From: Limnomonas spitsbergensis
Lineage: Eukaryota > Chlorophyta > Chlorophyceae > Chlamydomonadales
Assembly (NCBI GenBank): GCA_037349105.1
Contig: JAYJMM010000124.1
Span: forward strand, 7,672,001-7,736,000
Length of the DNA: 64,000 nt
Direction: 5' to 3'
The notes below the pieces were generated by a model. That model had not been told where the DNA came from, ran no database searches, and saw only the letters and a list, made by a program, of their open reading frames with translations. The translations under genes and the position numbers were made by a program. Shown one piece after another: positions 53,780 through 64,000 of the stretch. How positions within the stretch are numbered: position 1 is the stretch's first letter; every line of letters starts with the position of its first letter.

Positions 53780-56503
53780 TCAATACGTCTTAGCCAGGAG
53801 GTGCCACTTGACCTGTAGAACATGCCACAATGGCGAAGCACCGCCTTTGGCCAGCGATGGATCAAAGGGGTCGAAATTCTTTGCCTCCAGCGACTTGAGG
53901 AATGCATCGCACTGCAGGGCTGGCAGCATGAGGTGTCTGGCTATCATAGGCAGCTTTGCCTGTAGGACACGAGCCTCATCCAAATGCGCCTTGGCCGTGC
54001 TGGCTACCCGCAGAACCGCATCCCGTAGGCCCTCCGTCACGTTGCCGCTGTACACATCCTCCTGCAGAAGCATGGGGTTGGCATAAATATGTAACCATCA
54101 CATCAATCTGAGGATTTAAATATTTGAAACAGGTCCTAGATGGTGAGCAGCCAGGTGACCATGGCTAGCATGGCTACAGGGATGACTAGGCGCAACAAGC
54201 TGACCTTGTTGCATTATGTCATTGTGTGCCGCTTGGTTTTGCATGCATGCTCTACTCTTCACATCCTCATGAGTTTTGACACCCTAACTTGTTTACTTCA
54301 CCCTGGGCACTCCATAAACTGGAGGAGCCCGTTAGGGCTCTTGTGGCGTGCGCCACAGGTTATGTTTAAATAATAAAAACAAATGGTACGACCGGTACAT
54401 AAAATATAGCAGTCTTAAGATTTTATTTCACGAAAGTTTGGACCCCCCTGTACCTGAGACACGCCTAGTTCTGCACATATGTCGAGCGGGAGGTAGGATC
54501 TCCGGGTACTGGCATGGTAGGCTGTCCCCTTGAGCAGCGTAGTGATGCCGACTGCCTTGCCCAGATGCGAAGCTGCGTGGTCAGCCTCCTTACTCGCAAC
54601 CCCGGCAGCAGCCAGCTGCAGGTACAGCAGCTGATAAGCAAGAGTGGCAAACATTAAACGTTAATAGCAGGGGCAGCAAAGAAAGGTCAGTGGCAGACTG
54701 GCAGCATAGCAGAGGCAGAAGAAACAGATCAGTGGCAGGGATATAGATCAGCACAAGCAACAAAGGTCGGCAGCTGCTAAGCAGGGTGGAAACAGCAAGA
54801 ACATCAAAAACAACAACGGGGGGCCCATCCCTTGTCAGTGGCGGAAGCCGGAAGCAAGTTGCAGGTTGAGATGCTGGCACACAGAAACCGGCCTGTATGA
54901 CCTCGGGCGTAGCAGCTGCCTTCGTCAGCAGCTTGAAATGGTGGCATCTGAGCCGAGGCCTTTTAGCAGCTGTGCCACAGTCAGTCTTAAATCGGTGGCC
55001 ACGGTGCAGAGGCACAAAAGCTGCTTGGCTTCTGCCAGCTTCTTTGAGTGTCATAGTGACCGCAGCACAGAGGCAACAAGGGAGTTTTGCGAATGTCAGC
55101 TTGGTATGGTGACCCCATTACGGAAGCTATACCTTGGCGCAAAAGCTGCTTTGCCCATGTCAGCTTCATATGGTGACCCCATAACGGAAGCTATACTTTG
55201 GCGCAAAAACTGCTTTGCCCATGTCAGCTTGATATGGCATCCATTGCACCCCCCCCAGAGGCGGCCTACCTGTGACGCCGAGCCCTCAGCATATGTCTCC
55301 AATCCTCCGAGAGACAAGGGCGGCTGGGCATCCAGCAAGTCCTCCTCTCGGGTGTCCAATATTCTCTTAAGGTTGTACCTGGGAAGGAAAGGGTCACCGT
55401 CAGGATTCTGCGATAGAGGAACAGTGCAAGAAGAGTACAGTGCGTGTTTAAGTGCGCATCCGACCACCTTATCCAGGCCAATGGGTAGCGTGTTAAGTGA
55501 CCTTAGGCCAGTGGGGACCAAGCTGTGACTGGCCTGCGGCCGGTCTCCCAAGAAGCAGGGCATGCTGCACCAGGCCTCATGGCTGTAGGCCTCGGTGTAG
55601 CTAAACTCTAGATTATGCGCCTTAAGATAATTAGAGTCGCAGACACACTACCCCCATGGGAGGACATACAGTGGGTAGCAGGGGCCTCATTGTATGACCC
55701 ATCTCACTTCTTTATTTGCGGCGTCAACACTTTTTCTGACTGTTGCTGTTGCTCCAAAGTGGTCTGCAGTGCCAGCACTACGGGGTGCTTCGGGGCAATC
55801 TGGCCTTTAAACATGGCATCAATGGCATCCCTCCACCACTGGAAGCGTATCATCACGAGGGGTCCCTCTTTGCTTTTCATTTGGTCCCCAATGAGAACTG
55901 TCTCAATGTTGAATGCCCGAAGAGCAAAGATGGGTCTTCTTAGCTCCTGTGATCAAGGTCGAGGCACGTTTACAATTTCGTGATTCTTTTGGATATGCCC
56001 ATAAACAGTCAAGGGCTCATAACAGTGGGTGTAGCGAGCATACCGAAAAATGTGGCAGGTCTGCCGCAGCAGTCGTGCCACCCACCGTGGGAAGCTGCAC
56101 CATCCATACATAGTTTGAGCTGTCATATTTCCTGCAACATGGGTGATGTGCCCTCTCGGAAGTCAGCGGACAACTTGACATGCATGGCTACTGCAATGCT
56201 CAGTCCTGTACAAGCAAATGTGCGAGCAATTGTGTATGTGCATGGCATGGGCAGCAAGTCATGGCCGCATAAATGCTCTGTGCTGCATGCGCATTTGGCC
56301 ATGTCGGTGTGCATGTGCATGGCATAGGCAGGGACCCTGGAAAGAGCGCACCTGACTTGCTGGATACAGTACGAAAATGCTGCTTTGACCTGTTCCGGAT
56401 CCGAGCTGGCAGTGTACGAATGACTACGTAAGCAGAAAGTCCGTTGGGGAGCTACAGTGAAGGCAGATTTAAGCAGTTTGAGAGCTGTGCATGATTGCAT
56501 CAT
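53780..56503 (-). CDS. NDUFAF6-like mitochondrial complex I assembly factor (6 exons, 323 aa)
   Basis: NDUFAF6 (C8orf38) belongs to the squalene/phytoene-synthase fold and is needed for assembly of the complex I membrane arm. Minus-strand exons 56352-56503, 56086-56131, 55741-55946, 55270-55378, 54454-54630 and 53780-54061 (TGA) join in phase. The start MMQSCTALKLLKSAFTVAPQ looks like a mitochondrial presequence. Family landmarks: VKAAFSYCIQQVRKYDSSNY, RRPIFALRAFNIE, MIRFQWWRDAIDAMF, LETYAEGSASQLLYLQL, ASHLGKAVGITTLLKGTAYH, RRSYLPLDICAELGV and DAVLRVASTAKAHLDEARVL. The Asp-rich DxxxD substrate motifs of true prenyl synthases are not kept (RFQWWRDAID only), as usual for NDUFAF6. Length agrees with the family. 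An in-frame ATG 20 codons upstream is possible. The donor at 55740 (GTCAGA) is weak. Confidence 0.85.
55094..55237 (+). repeat. 64-bp tandem repeat, about 2.3 copies
   Basis: Units start at 55094, 55158 and 55222: TGTCAGCTT.ATATGGTGACC followed by CGGAAGCTATAC.TTGGCGCA. It lies in intron 4 of the NDUFAF6-like gene. Confidence 0.85.
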
Positions 56504-56846
56504 CACTAGGATTTGCAGAATGAGAGGACCGTGCGCAGCGATTGCTTTGTGTGGTGGTCCCACACATGACCGGAAGCGGAAGCTGCAATGCGGTGTGTGG
56601 AATCAGAAATCAGTTGGCCCGACATGTTGGACACACTAATTGCCGTATTCATGTAGGCACGCTTCAGAATTTGAGCTCCTTCCTTGCTTAACGTGCAGAG
56701 AAGTTCTATATCATCTCCATCCCCTATTTTGCGTAGCCTCGAAATATTGACAACTATCACCGCTGAGCACTGTCTCCCCTTCTGTTTCTTGCTTTACCCA
56801 TCCGCTGCTTAGCATTCTAAATCACATAAGATATTCTGTTATTGAT
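56504..56846. promoter_or_regulatory. shared upstream region, NDUFAF6-like and proton-pump-interactor-like genes
   Basis: 343 bases between divergent start codons; no recognised element. Confidence 0.35.
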
Positions 56847-59244
56847 ATGGTACGTTTGAGACTCTTGCTCAGTCAAGTTGTCAACTGCAAGATCTCAATT
56901 GCTTTCATCGCTTGCAGTATATGTACCAATCTTTGCTGTTTTTGTGCAGGCATCTGTCGACGTGAATGTAGAGGAAGCATATGCGGATAACTCTGTGGCA
57001 GGGGACGCAATAGATCTTGCACTTACTGAGAATGTGGAAGGAATCGAGGATGCCAATGGAAACGGAAATGGTCATGTTGAGCCTGAAAACGAAGCTGTCG
57101 AAAAGCTCTACTTCGTTCGCCTGCCAAGACCATTTTTGGACGATAGTCTCCTGAAAAAGTTGCAAGCAGACTTCCAGGCTCATGTTGCAGAGATCAAGGC
57201 CATAAACACCCGTCTGGTTGTGAAGAGGGTGGGTTCCTGACTTCCTGATCATCTCGTCCCAGTCTCTGTCAGGGATTGAAGAGTTGGCCCTCATGCGGGC
57301 AAACAAGTGATTGTCTGACGCAGTCCAGATGTCACTTTTGCTCTTTTGCAGGATGTCCTGAAAGAGCTGCGTAAGCAGATGACGCAAGCCCGCTCTCTGA
57401 AGGATACCTCTCAGCCAGAGTTTGAGGAGAAGCTGACACGGCTCAAGCAGTTGCGTGACCTTCATAGTGACATCAAGTCCCAAATAATCGCCATCAAGAG
57501 CAACACCAAGGGGTTGGAGTGCAGGACCGAGGCAAGTGGAAAGGGCTTGTTTTCCCGAAGAATATCCTGAAGAGCGGCCCACTGCTGCCGCTGTCGCCCT
57601 TAATCCTAGTTTTTGAACAGGATTGTCCCCACTCCCCACTGTACATGCATCTGTGTCAGTTTCTGGGCTCTTTGCTTGAATTATTAAGCCGATGGTCCTG
57701 TTGTCTTGCACAAATTACTGAACTCAGATTGTAAAATATTACCGGCACTGAAGTTCATAACCGCCCACTACCATCAGGCTGAGCTGGATGCCAAGATTGT
57801 GGAGCTCGAGGACAAGATCCGCTACGGAGGCATCCCGCTGCGTGAGGAGAAGATGGTTGTGAACGACATCAGCAAGCTCCGCAGCCAGCGCGACAAGATC
57901 AAGGAGTTTGAGTCAAACAAATCCTCGCTGGGCGATCTGGAGGCCGAGCTCAAGAAGATCAAGGCCTCGATGGATGAGATGGACGGCGAGTTCGGCATCA
58001 TCAAAGGCGAGCGGGCGGAGGCCACTACCATGATGAATACTTTCTGGATTCAGCTCAAGGCCGCGGAAGCCGAAGCCGCCAAGGTGGAGGAGGAGCAGAA
58101 GGAGGCTATCGAGAGGAAGAATGAGGCGCTGGAGACGCTCGAGGCAGCCAGGCAGGAGGTGGATGGCAGCATGGTGGACTACCGTGACAACCGCAAGTTC
58201 AGCCTGAACGTCCGCGACCTGGTGGCCGCCGGGCTGATCCAGGAGGCCCAGGAGCTATGTGCCAGCAACATGGAGGAGTGGATTACCAAGTTCACGAAGG
58301 ACTCAGTGTTCCGTTCTGAGTACAACAAGATATGGGCAGAACAGCGCCGCTTTGCAGTATCAGAGCTGCTGCCAGAATCCAGCACAGCAGCAATGGCTGC
58401 AGCAAAGCAGACCGGCGCAGCGAGCGGCGGTAAGGGTGGCGCGAAGGGCGCCCCCGCTGAGAAGTTGGTGGCGCGGGGAGCAGAGAAGGCGAAGGAGCTC
58501 ATCGCATCCTTGATGATGCAGGTGAGCGCCGAAGCCGCCCGCGTAAAGAGCAACGCACCGCGGCTCAACTTTGATGACGAGGAGGAACAGGAGCCAGAGG
58601 TAGTTGTCCCTAAAGCAGCAGCAGCAGCGGCAGCCAGTGCCTCCGTCAAACCAGCTGCGCTTGTGAAGCTGTTGTCTAAACCCGCAGCCAAGGCATCAGA
58701 GGTTTTCAGCCACAAGGTGGAGATCCCTGTGATTGAAGATGTCGCGTTTGTGCCGCCTGCTGCACGAGCCGAAGCCGAGCCTGTCTCCAAGGAACAAATC
58801 CGGGAGGAGCAGAAGCTACGGGCGCAAGAGGCAGAGCTTCGCAAGAAGCGCCGCCAGGAGACTTCAGACAAGAAGCGAACCAAGGCCATCGAGCTGAGTA
58901 AGAGGTCTGAAGAGGAGGAGCGGGCGCTCAAGGCCGCCGCCAAAGCGCAGCAAGCCAAGCCGGCTACGGATGTGGTGGAGCCAGTGGTGGCCGAGCAGGA
59001 GGAGGAGGAGGAGCCAGCTGTGGTGGTGCGCGAGACCGCAGCCACGCAAAGCTACAGGAAGCCCAGCCCCAGCCTCAACGCATCGGCCCTCAGGCCTGCG
59101 GCTGCAGCCCTCAATCGCCCTGCCAGCAAGGGCAGCCTTCTCAAGAAGCTGAAGAAGTTCTATCTGCAGAACCAGACGAGCATCATCGTCATGGCGTTGG
59201 TCTTGCTGGTCCTGCTGATCCTCTTGGCAGCCAGCTTCTACTAG
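56847..59244 (+). CDS. Proton-pump-interactor (PPI1)-like coiled-coil, tail-anchored protein (4 exons, 642 aa)
   Basis: In plants PPI1 binds the regulatory C-terminus of the plasma-membrane H+-ATPase. Exons 56847-56849 (the ATG alone, followed by donor GTACGT), 56950-57228, 57352-57531 and 57778-59244 (TAG) join in phase 0. After an acidic N-terminus comes KLYFVRLPRPFLDDSLLKKL, matching the FYFVRxPRP signature of the family. Coiled coil follows, with AELDAKIVELEDKIRYGGIP and LREEKMVVNDISKLRSQRDK equivalent to the I.HES.PL.EEK..L.EIK.L motif. The long last exon has charged Ala/Glu/Lys coiled coil (residues about 250-600) and ends in a single membrane helix (IIVMALVLLVLLILLAASFY), as in PPI1. 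Intron 3 begins with GCAAGT after GAG. The ATG-only first exon is inferred, since no other in-frame ATG precedes the conserved block. Confidence 0.75.
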
Positions 59245-61098
59245 ACAAGCGGGCAAGGGTCTGTTGGACAGATAATGAGTGAACGTTGAGGCTGTATGCA
59301 CGACATGTCGCAAGGCTTGGATTGGTATAATGAAAAAAGTATTGGGTCCTTGCTTGGACTCAGGCTGGATGGCTTCAGTGTTTGTTATTTTACCACCTCT
59401 GCTCTCTACTATGGTACTATGCGATCGCAATGTCGTGCTTAGGGCTTGGTTGCTTGTTGCTGAGTTCTTAGACCTGACCTGTTTTCCACACAATGTTGCT
59501 CAGCTATTTTTCCTTATCCTGCCACCAAGGGAGGGGTTTGCCCAAAGCCCTGCAAGGCCTTGTGTCGCTGAATGTTCAGCCAGAGCCCTGGAAGCATGAA
59601 TTCATAACCCCTAAGATCTCCTCTCGAGTGATTATACTATTTTTGTCTCCTATGTCGCCTGATTTCACTGAATCGTATTATCTCTTTCTGGGGATGAGCT
59701 TTGTAGATGGGTTCTGCTTCAGGGCACTGGATTCAGAATGATACAGATAGGTCATTGACCGAATTGTAGAGAACAGTTTTGTGTGACCTCCTTATGTGAA
59801 TGATGTTTTATGTTGGTTACATCTTTGGCTCTCGGAAAATTCAGCAGACTGCCCCTCACCTGACAGGGCTTTCCTACACTGCAAGAATCAAAGGAGCCTA
59901 GATCAAGTGGTGGCTTGGCCTGTGTGATTCATGTGCTAGCTAAGAAATCAGGGGGGAGACATTTATCTCTGATATGATAAGAAAACGCAGAACCGGTGTG
60001 GCCTTCCCCAGAGCATCAGGAAATGCAATCATACCCCCTTCTATACCCCGTTGCCTTGCTCTTAAGATTCAACAAAAGCCAACAAGGCCATCCATCAGAT
60101 CTTGCTTACCGGTCCTGTGATCATCATTAGGCCACTAGCAAGGCACATTGTTGGTTGGTCAATGAACTCACACCCTTCGGCCTTACGCAAAAAGGTTAGA
60201 CAACAGTCACGGTGGGTTAAAGGGGGCATTCACTCGATTTTGGGAGAGAGGCTTGTAAATTAAGGTAACTCCCGGTCCTACCTAGGCAAGTGACCTTGCC
60301 GGCAAATGTGGACTACAGGGTTCTTGAGATCCATCTCTCTGAGCCGGCTCCACCAAATGCCTTGGCTGTGCTCATTCCCAATAGCTCGGCAGACAAGATC
60401 CAACAGCTGTATGTCTAGAGTTAATGACGCTACACCTGTAGGCCCTGCTCAGAAGTCAAAAGCCGTCGCTTAGGCGCCCAACAGTGAAGTTGGGAGAAGG
60501 AAACGGATCCGCCCAAGCAGCAAGTTAAGATTTGTGTGAGGCTGTAGGCCGGTGGCAGTAGGAAAGCCAGCCGCTGCTGTTTCTCTGTACGGTTGTGGAA
60601 GCGTTTTTGCCCCTAGTGGTATATTGGCTGCCTCAACACCGTAACTGCTGAGCTGTTCATGCATAGTAACATCAGGATTTCAGCAGATGCCACATGATTC
60701 TCTCTCATGACCTGTAATGTAGGGGCCTCTGGGACCATGGTGTTGTGTAAGGACCCCTACCCCAGCATCCCAGTTTGGCATGCCAGGAGCTTGAGGGTAA
60801 AGCAATGTAGGATTCATTATGAAACATGTGTTACCACCGTCTCATGTTATAAACCGTGCTGGTGAGCCCCACGCTACCATGCTGCAGCAGTGGACAGCGT
60901 CAAATGGAACGCGATTTGGAAGCAAATGATGCTGTCCATCGATGTGCGAGGAAGCCGCTCCCATAAAAACATCTGTAACCCGAAACCTGAGAGCACACAA
61001 ACTCCCTTCTGCAGGCATCAAAAACGTGAGTGACAACATAGCTGCAGAGTCAATATCTTTCCGTCCCTTTCAACTAAACATCATTTATTCTCGAAGTC
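59245..61098. other. intergenic, 1.85 kb, no gene seen
   Basis: Contains the 3' UTR of the PPI1-like gene and the upstream region of the next gene. I found no exon chain, RNA gene or obvious repeat on either strand. Confidence 0.45.
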
Positions 61099-64000
61099 AT
61101 GAGTAACCTCTGCAAGCAGCCCAGTCTTGCTCGATGCCAGCCACCTACTAGCATAGGTTTGGGACTTGGGCGGGCTGTGCTGCATCGCGCTGTGGCCCAG
61201 GTATGTTTCCTCTACCTAACGGAAGCTCTTCAGTCTTCTTGAAACATCCGATATTGGTGTTGCGGCAACGGATGCTGGAGAGGTTTTGGTCCTAGTGATG
61301 TGACCTGATCGATTGAGAGCAATGCTGCGCATTGCTCGTGCCAGCTTATGTGAAGAGATAGACTCGTAATTTGTGACCTTTCGTAAACTGACTCGATAGG
61401 ACGTCCGAGCCTCCTCGAGCGATTCGTCTGAGGTCTATCTCGGTGAGCGCAAGCGTCGCGGTGTCCAACCGGCCGCTGTACCTGCCTCCTCCATCTTTCT
61501 TTCTCGAGAATGATAAGTGTGATAATTGTCTCAGGTCAGCCCATGAGCCCCTCATGCACCATGTACCCCGGGGTCATGCGACTTCGCGTCCCAGCTCCTG
61601 ACACTGTCCCTACCCGGTTGCCCATACCCAGCTGCCCCTGCCCCTATGCCTCCTTCTGCCCGGTCCTCTTGGCCCAGATAGCCCCCCCTTTACTTGTCCC
61701 TGCTTCCCTGTTGTCACCGTCTGCCCTACTTCTCATGCCGCTTCCCTTGATTCCTAGATGCCCCATGCCCTGCGCAGGCTTTCCCAAGGGGGACTATGCG
61801 CCGCGGGCTGGGCGGAAAGGCCGTGTAATTAAGGATGACCCTACTAAGTACCCGGACAAAGAGGATAGGGGTTTCTTCATCGGGGCAACTGGCGGTTGGG
61901 CAGGCGGGGAGGCGGCGCTGTCAAATCTCTTGGAAGAAATCAAGGTAGCGTTCCAGGAGCCTAGGACTGACAGGATGCATGCAGGCATGCATTTGTCCGC
62001 CACATGGCGCAGGAATGCTGCTCCGGGCTGGCTGACAGACCCCTTGCTGACTGTGTCATCAGCAGCGAACAGTCATGAACAAGGGCTGGACAACCTGTTT
62101 TCTTAGGCAGGTCCATCTTCGCGGATGCTAGAGGATGGTATGAGGAGAAACCTATGTGCCAGAACCAATTGCTGATTTTGTGTTGCAAGCTCCATCCTTG
62201 CCTGAGATCAGATATACCTCATTCGAATAGCGACAGATGTCCCGCCCAGCTCCCCCACAGGAGCAAGCTGGCCACTGTCCCATGTGGCCCTGTGAGACCT
62301 CCTCCTCACAGCAGGGTGCCTGCTGCTGCTGCTGCTGCCGTTGATTGGCTTGCAGAGGGAGTCTGCGTCGGAAACTCCCACCAGCACCTCAGTTGTTAGG
62401 GCGGCCAAGGCAGCCAAGGTGCAGAAGGGCGCTGCACCCATATACCTGGGCTTCGAAAAGGAGTGAGTGCTTGGACAGGCAGGCAGGGCCAACATGTTTT
62501 TGAATATCGCTAGAGATCCATAAAAACAATCTGCTGAGTGAGAAAACCCCTAGCTCGCAGTTAGGATTTGAGGCATCTACTGATCAAGTATTTCCTTCCT
62601 CATTCAAGTGGCCTTGACCGGGCCTCGCACCCGTAGGCATGTATGGTGCTTGCGAATCCCCTCTCCTTGCCCACTGTCTTCGCCTGCCCCTCTCTGCACC
62701 CAGTGAAATTGAGCTGCGCAAGTCTGGAGCCCCAGGGCGAGTTATCTATGACGACCCCTCAAAGTACCCGGCCAAGGACAACATCGGATTCATGTGTGAG
62801 TTCCTGCTTGTAGGAGATCCTGGAGGTTCGACAATACCGGAAGCAGACTTTTTACCCGAAAAACAAATTGACCAGCATGCAGGCCTTAGGGCGTGTATTG
62901 AGGATGAGAGAGCGGTCCTTTACATCTGAACCTCATACAATGCAGCTGAGCAGGGAAATCACTCACCTCTGCTACTCACTTATAGGGAGAGACAGCATTC
63001 TGCCTGTGCTGTCTGATATCGAATTCGCCAGCAACTGCTCCACATGTGTGTAGCCCCACACTTTGCTTTTAAGGTGGGGGCGCCAGCCAGGACACAAAGT
63101 CTACTGGGCGGGAGACATAGCATGGTCATGGCGGCATGAAAGAACATTTCGTTTTCCTTGAAGCTCTGGCGGGGAGCCGGGGACACAAACAGCGTCAGGA
63201 GAGGGCCTGCATTGCATACACATGATGACATGATCACCCCCCTGACCTGCTTCATGATCACAGCTGGCGCAACGGGAGGGTTCGCTGGCGGCGAGCGCGG
63301 ACTGTGGAGCTATGTTGAGACTGGAGAGGTCCGCCTGCGCAAGCCTGGCCAGCCCGGCGGCCAACCTGTTTCGCCTCTCACCATCGCCTTCCTCGTGCTG
63401 CTGGCGGGGGCTGTGGGGGCCGTCGTTGCGACCCAGCTGTACAGCACAGAGGACGGCTCCTTCCACCCAGAGATCCTCCAGGTGTGAAAGAATGAGGACA
63501 GGCGTGAACAGGATGGTAGCAGGGGAAGGGCACCACAAATGTTGAAATATGGACCGTACTACCTTAAAGGCTAGGTGGAGGGAGTTGGCATTTAGGCCCC
63601 ATGTGCAGGCAGGCGAGTTTGCAGGATGTACCCTGCAGTCACGCACTATCAGCAAAGAAGGGCCCAGTGCACCACTGCACCCTGCTTCCCGTAGGCTTGT
63701 TTGGCCCTGTGCATGTATGGCTGAGATGCAGTCAACATACTCCAAAATCAATGTGGGGTCCTCAAACCGCCCCCCTGTGTCCAGCAATGTAGTGCCTGCA
63801 CTGGTCTCACTGGGCGCTCACGCGGCGGAGCCTTTTTTAAATAGGGCCCAGAGGTGTAATGCCATTGACTTTTCTGTCACTGTTATATCACATAAGACGA
63901 AGGAGGAGCATGAGCTGGCTTCCGATGTCCTGCCTGCAGAATATCGAGTTGGATGATAACACCAAGACAGCGCTGCTGAGTGCACTTGCTCTGTTGGGAG
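61099..64000 (+). CDS. Plastid-type membrane protein with a duplicated GRVI-DDP-KYP-GATGG module (partial at window end)
   Basis: Exons 61099-61200, 61400-61442, 61778-61944, 62356-62462, 62704-62795, 63264-63481 and 63940 onward join in phase. The first exon (MSNLCKQPSLARCQPPTSIG...) is a transit-peptide-like leader with a processing-like VRASSS. Two homologous modules follow. The first reads VYLGFPKGDYAPRAGRKGRV, DDPTKYPDK and GFFIGATGGWAGGEAAL. The second reads IYLGFEKDEIELRKSGAPGR, DDPSKYPAK and GFMSGATGGFAGGERGL. They are joined by a Ser/Thr/Ala/Lys linker. After the second module comes one membrane helix (LTIAFLVLLAGAVGAVVATQ) and an acidic segment. I cannot name the family; the pattern suggests a thylakoid or envelope protein. 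The last visible exon (NIELDDNTKTALLSALALLG) runs off the window. Splice borders are all GT-AG. Confidence 0.65.
63815..63870 (+). repeat. dispersed repeat R2, diverged copy
   Basis: CTCACGCGGCGGAGCC, then GGGCCCAGAGGTGTAATG, then CCATTGAC, in the last intron of the window. Closest to the copy at 39368. Confidence 0.45.

Noticed and set aside
58179..59045. Long minus-strand open frame opposite the PPI1-like gene
   Set aside because: It is the antisense of an Ala/Glu/Lys-rich coiled-coil exon with strong codon bias; its translation is Ser/Ala low-complexity without a known motif.
1..64000. CRISPR arrays, bacterial operons or prophage
   Set aside because: The window is intron-rich eukaryotic DNA. 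The tandem repeats are minisatellites without unique spacers.
1..64000. tRNA, rRNA or other classical RNA genes
   Set aside because: No cloverleaf with convincing A and B boxes and no rRNA-like sequence was found by eye. The hairpins seen belong to repeats. A tRNAscan-type search was not possible here.

Overview
This window reads as nuclear DNA of a green alga, most probably a chlorophyte. Nearly every gene is split by many short introns with GT/AG or GC/AG borders. The products include a Ser-Pro-rich cell-wall-type protein, a thylakoid cytochrome c6, several proteins with apparent plastid or mitochondrial targeting leaders, a plant-type proton-pump-interactor protein and a plant-type plastid S1-domain protein. 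Termination at TAA, TAG and TGA fits the standard code. All gene models were assembled by hand from reading frames, splice borders and phase agreement; no transcript or database evidence was available.

Layout. 1-1.8 kb: the 3' part of an Elongator subunit 4 gene (+). 2.5-7.5 kb: a sterol-glucosyltransferase-like GT1 gene (+). 7.5-10.3 kb: no gene; nested miniature inverted-repeat elements. 10.3-15.2 kb: a cytochrome c6 (petJ) pseudogene whose haem exon is split by a degenerate non-LTR retrotransposon with a 5-bp target duplication. 16.1-19.8 kb (-): a 931-residue Tudor-knot/chromo-barrel-like protein. 20.2-25.8 kb (+): HemW-like radical SAM protein. 26.3-28.5 kb (-): nucleoporin SEH1. 28.6-32.5 kb (+): RimM, with a 43-bp minisatellite in an intron. 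32.8-35.7 kb (-): plastid S1-domain protein. 35.9-37.6 kb (+): secreted Cys-rich/Ser-Pro-rich protein. 38.0-39.25 kb: a Mutator-like element with a 9-bp duplication that carries Cys-rich gene pieces. 39.3-42.0 kb: no recognisable gene. 42.1-44.0 kb (+): fibronectin III plus CS-domain protein. 44.9-50.6 kb (-): an ER-type lectin (MRH domain) joined to a ShKT domain, with signal-peptide and saposin-like exons upstream. 50.8-53.1 kb (+): pyruvate dehydrogenase E1 beta. 53.8-56.5 kb (-): NDUFAF6-like complex I assembly factor. 56.8-59.2 kb (+): proton-pump-interactor-like coiled-coil tail-anchored protein. 61.1 kb to the end (+): a plastid-type membrane protein built from a duplicated module, running off the window.

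From 16 to 59 kb the genes mostly alternate strands, giving five head-to-head pairs with short shared upstream regions (about 145 to 380 bp) and tail-to-tail pairs between them. There is no operon and no single pathway, but products for plastids or mitochondria are frequent (RimM, S1 protein, PDH E1 beta, HemW, NDUFAF6, the last gene and the petJ relic), alongside ER quality control and nuclear-pore functions.

The most unusual points are: petJ killed by a LINE; the ShKT-MRH fusion protein with an altered sugar-binding domain; the Pack-MULE-like element; an apparently high share of GC-AG introns (at least five of about 69 modelled); and several dispersed repeat families, one of which is the 3' tail of the LINE.
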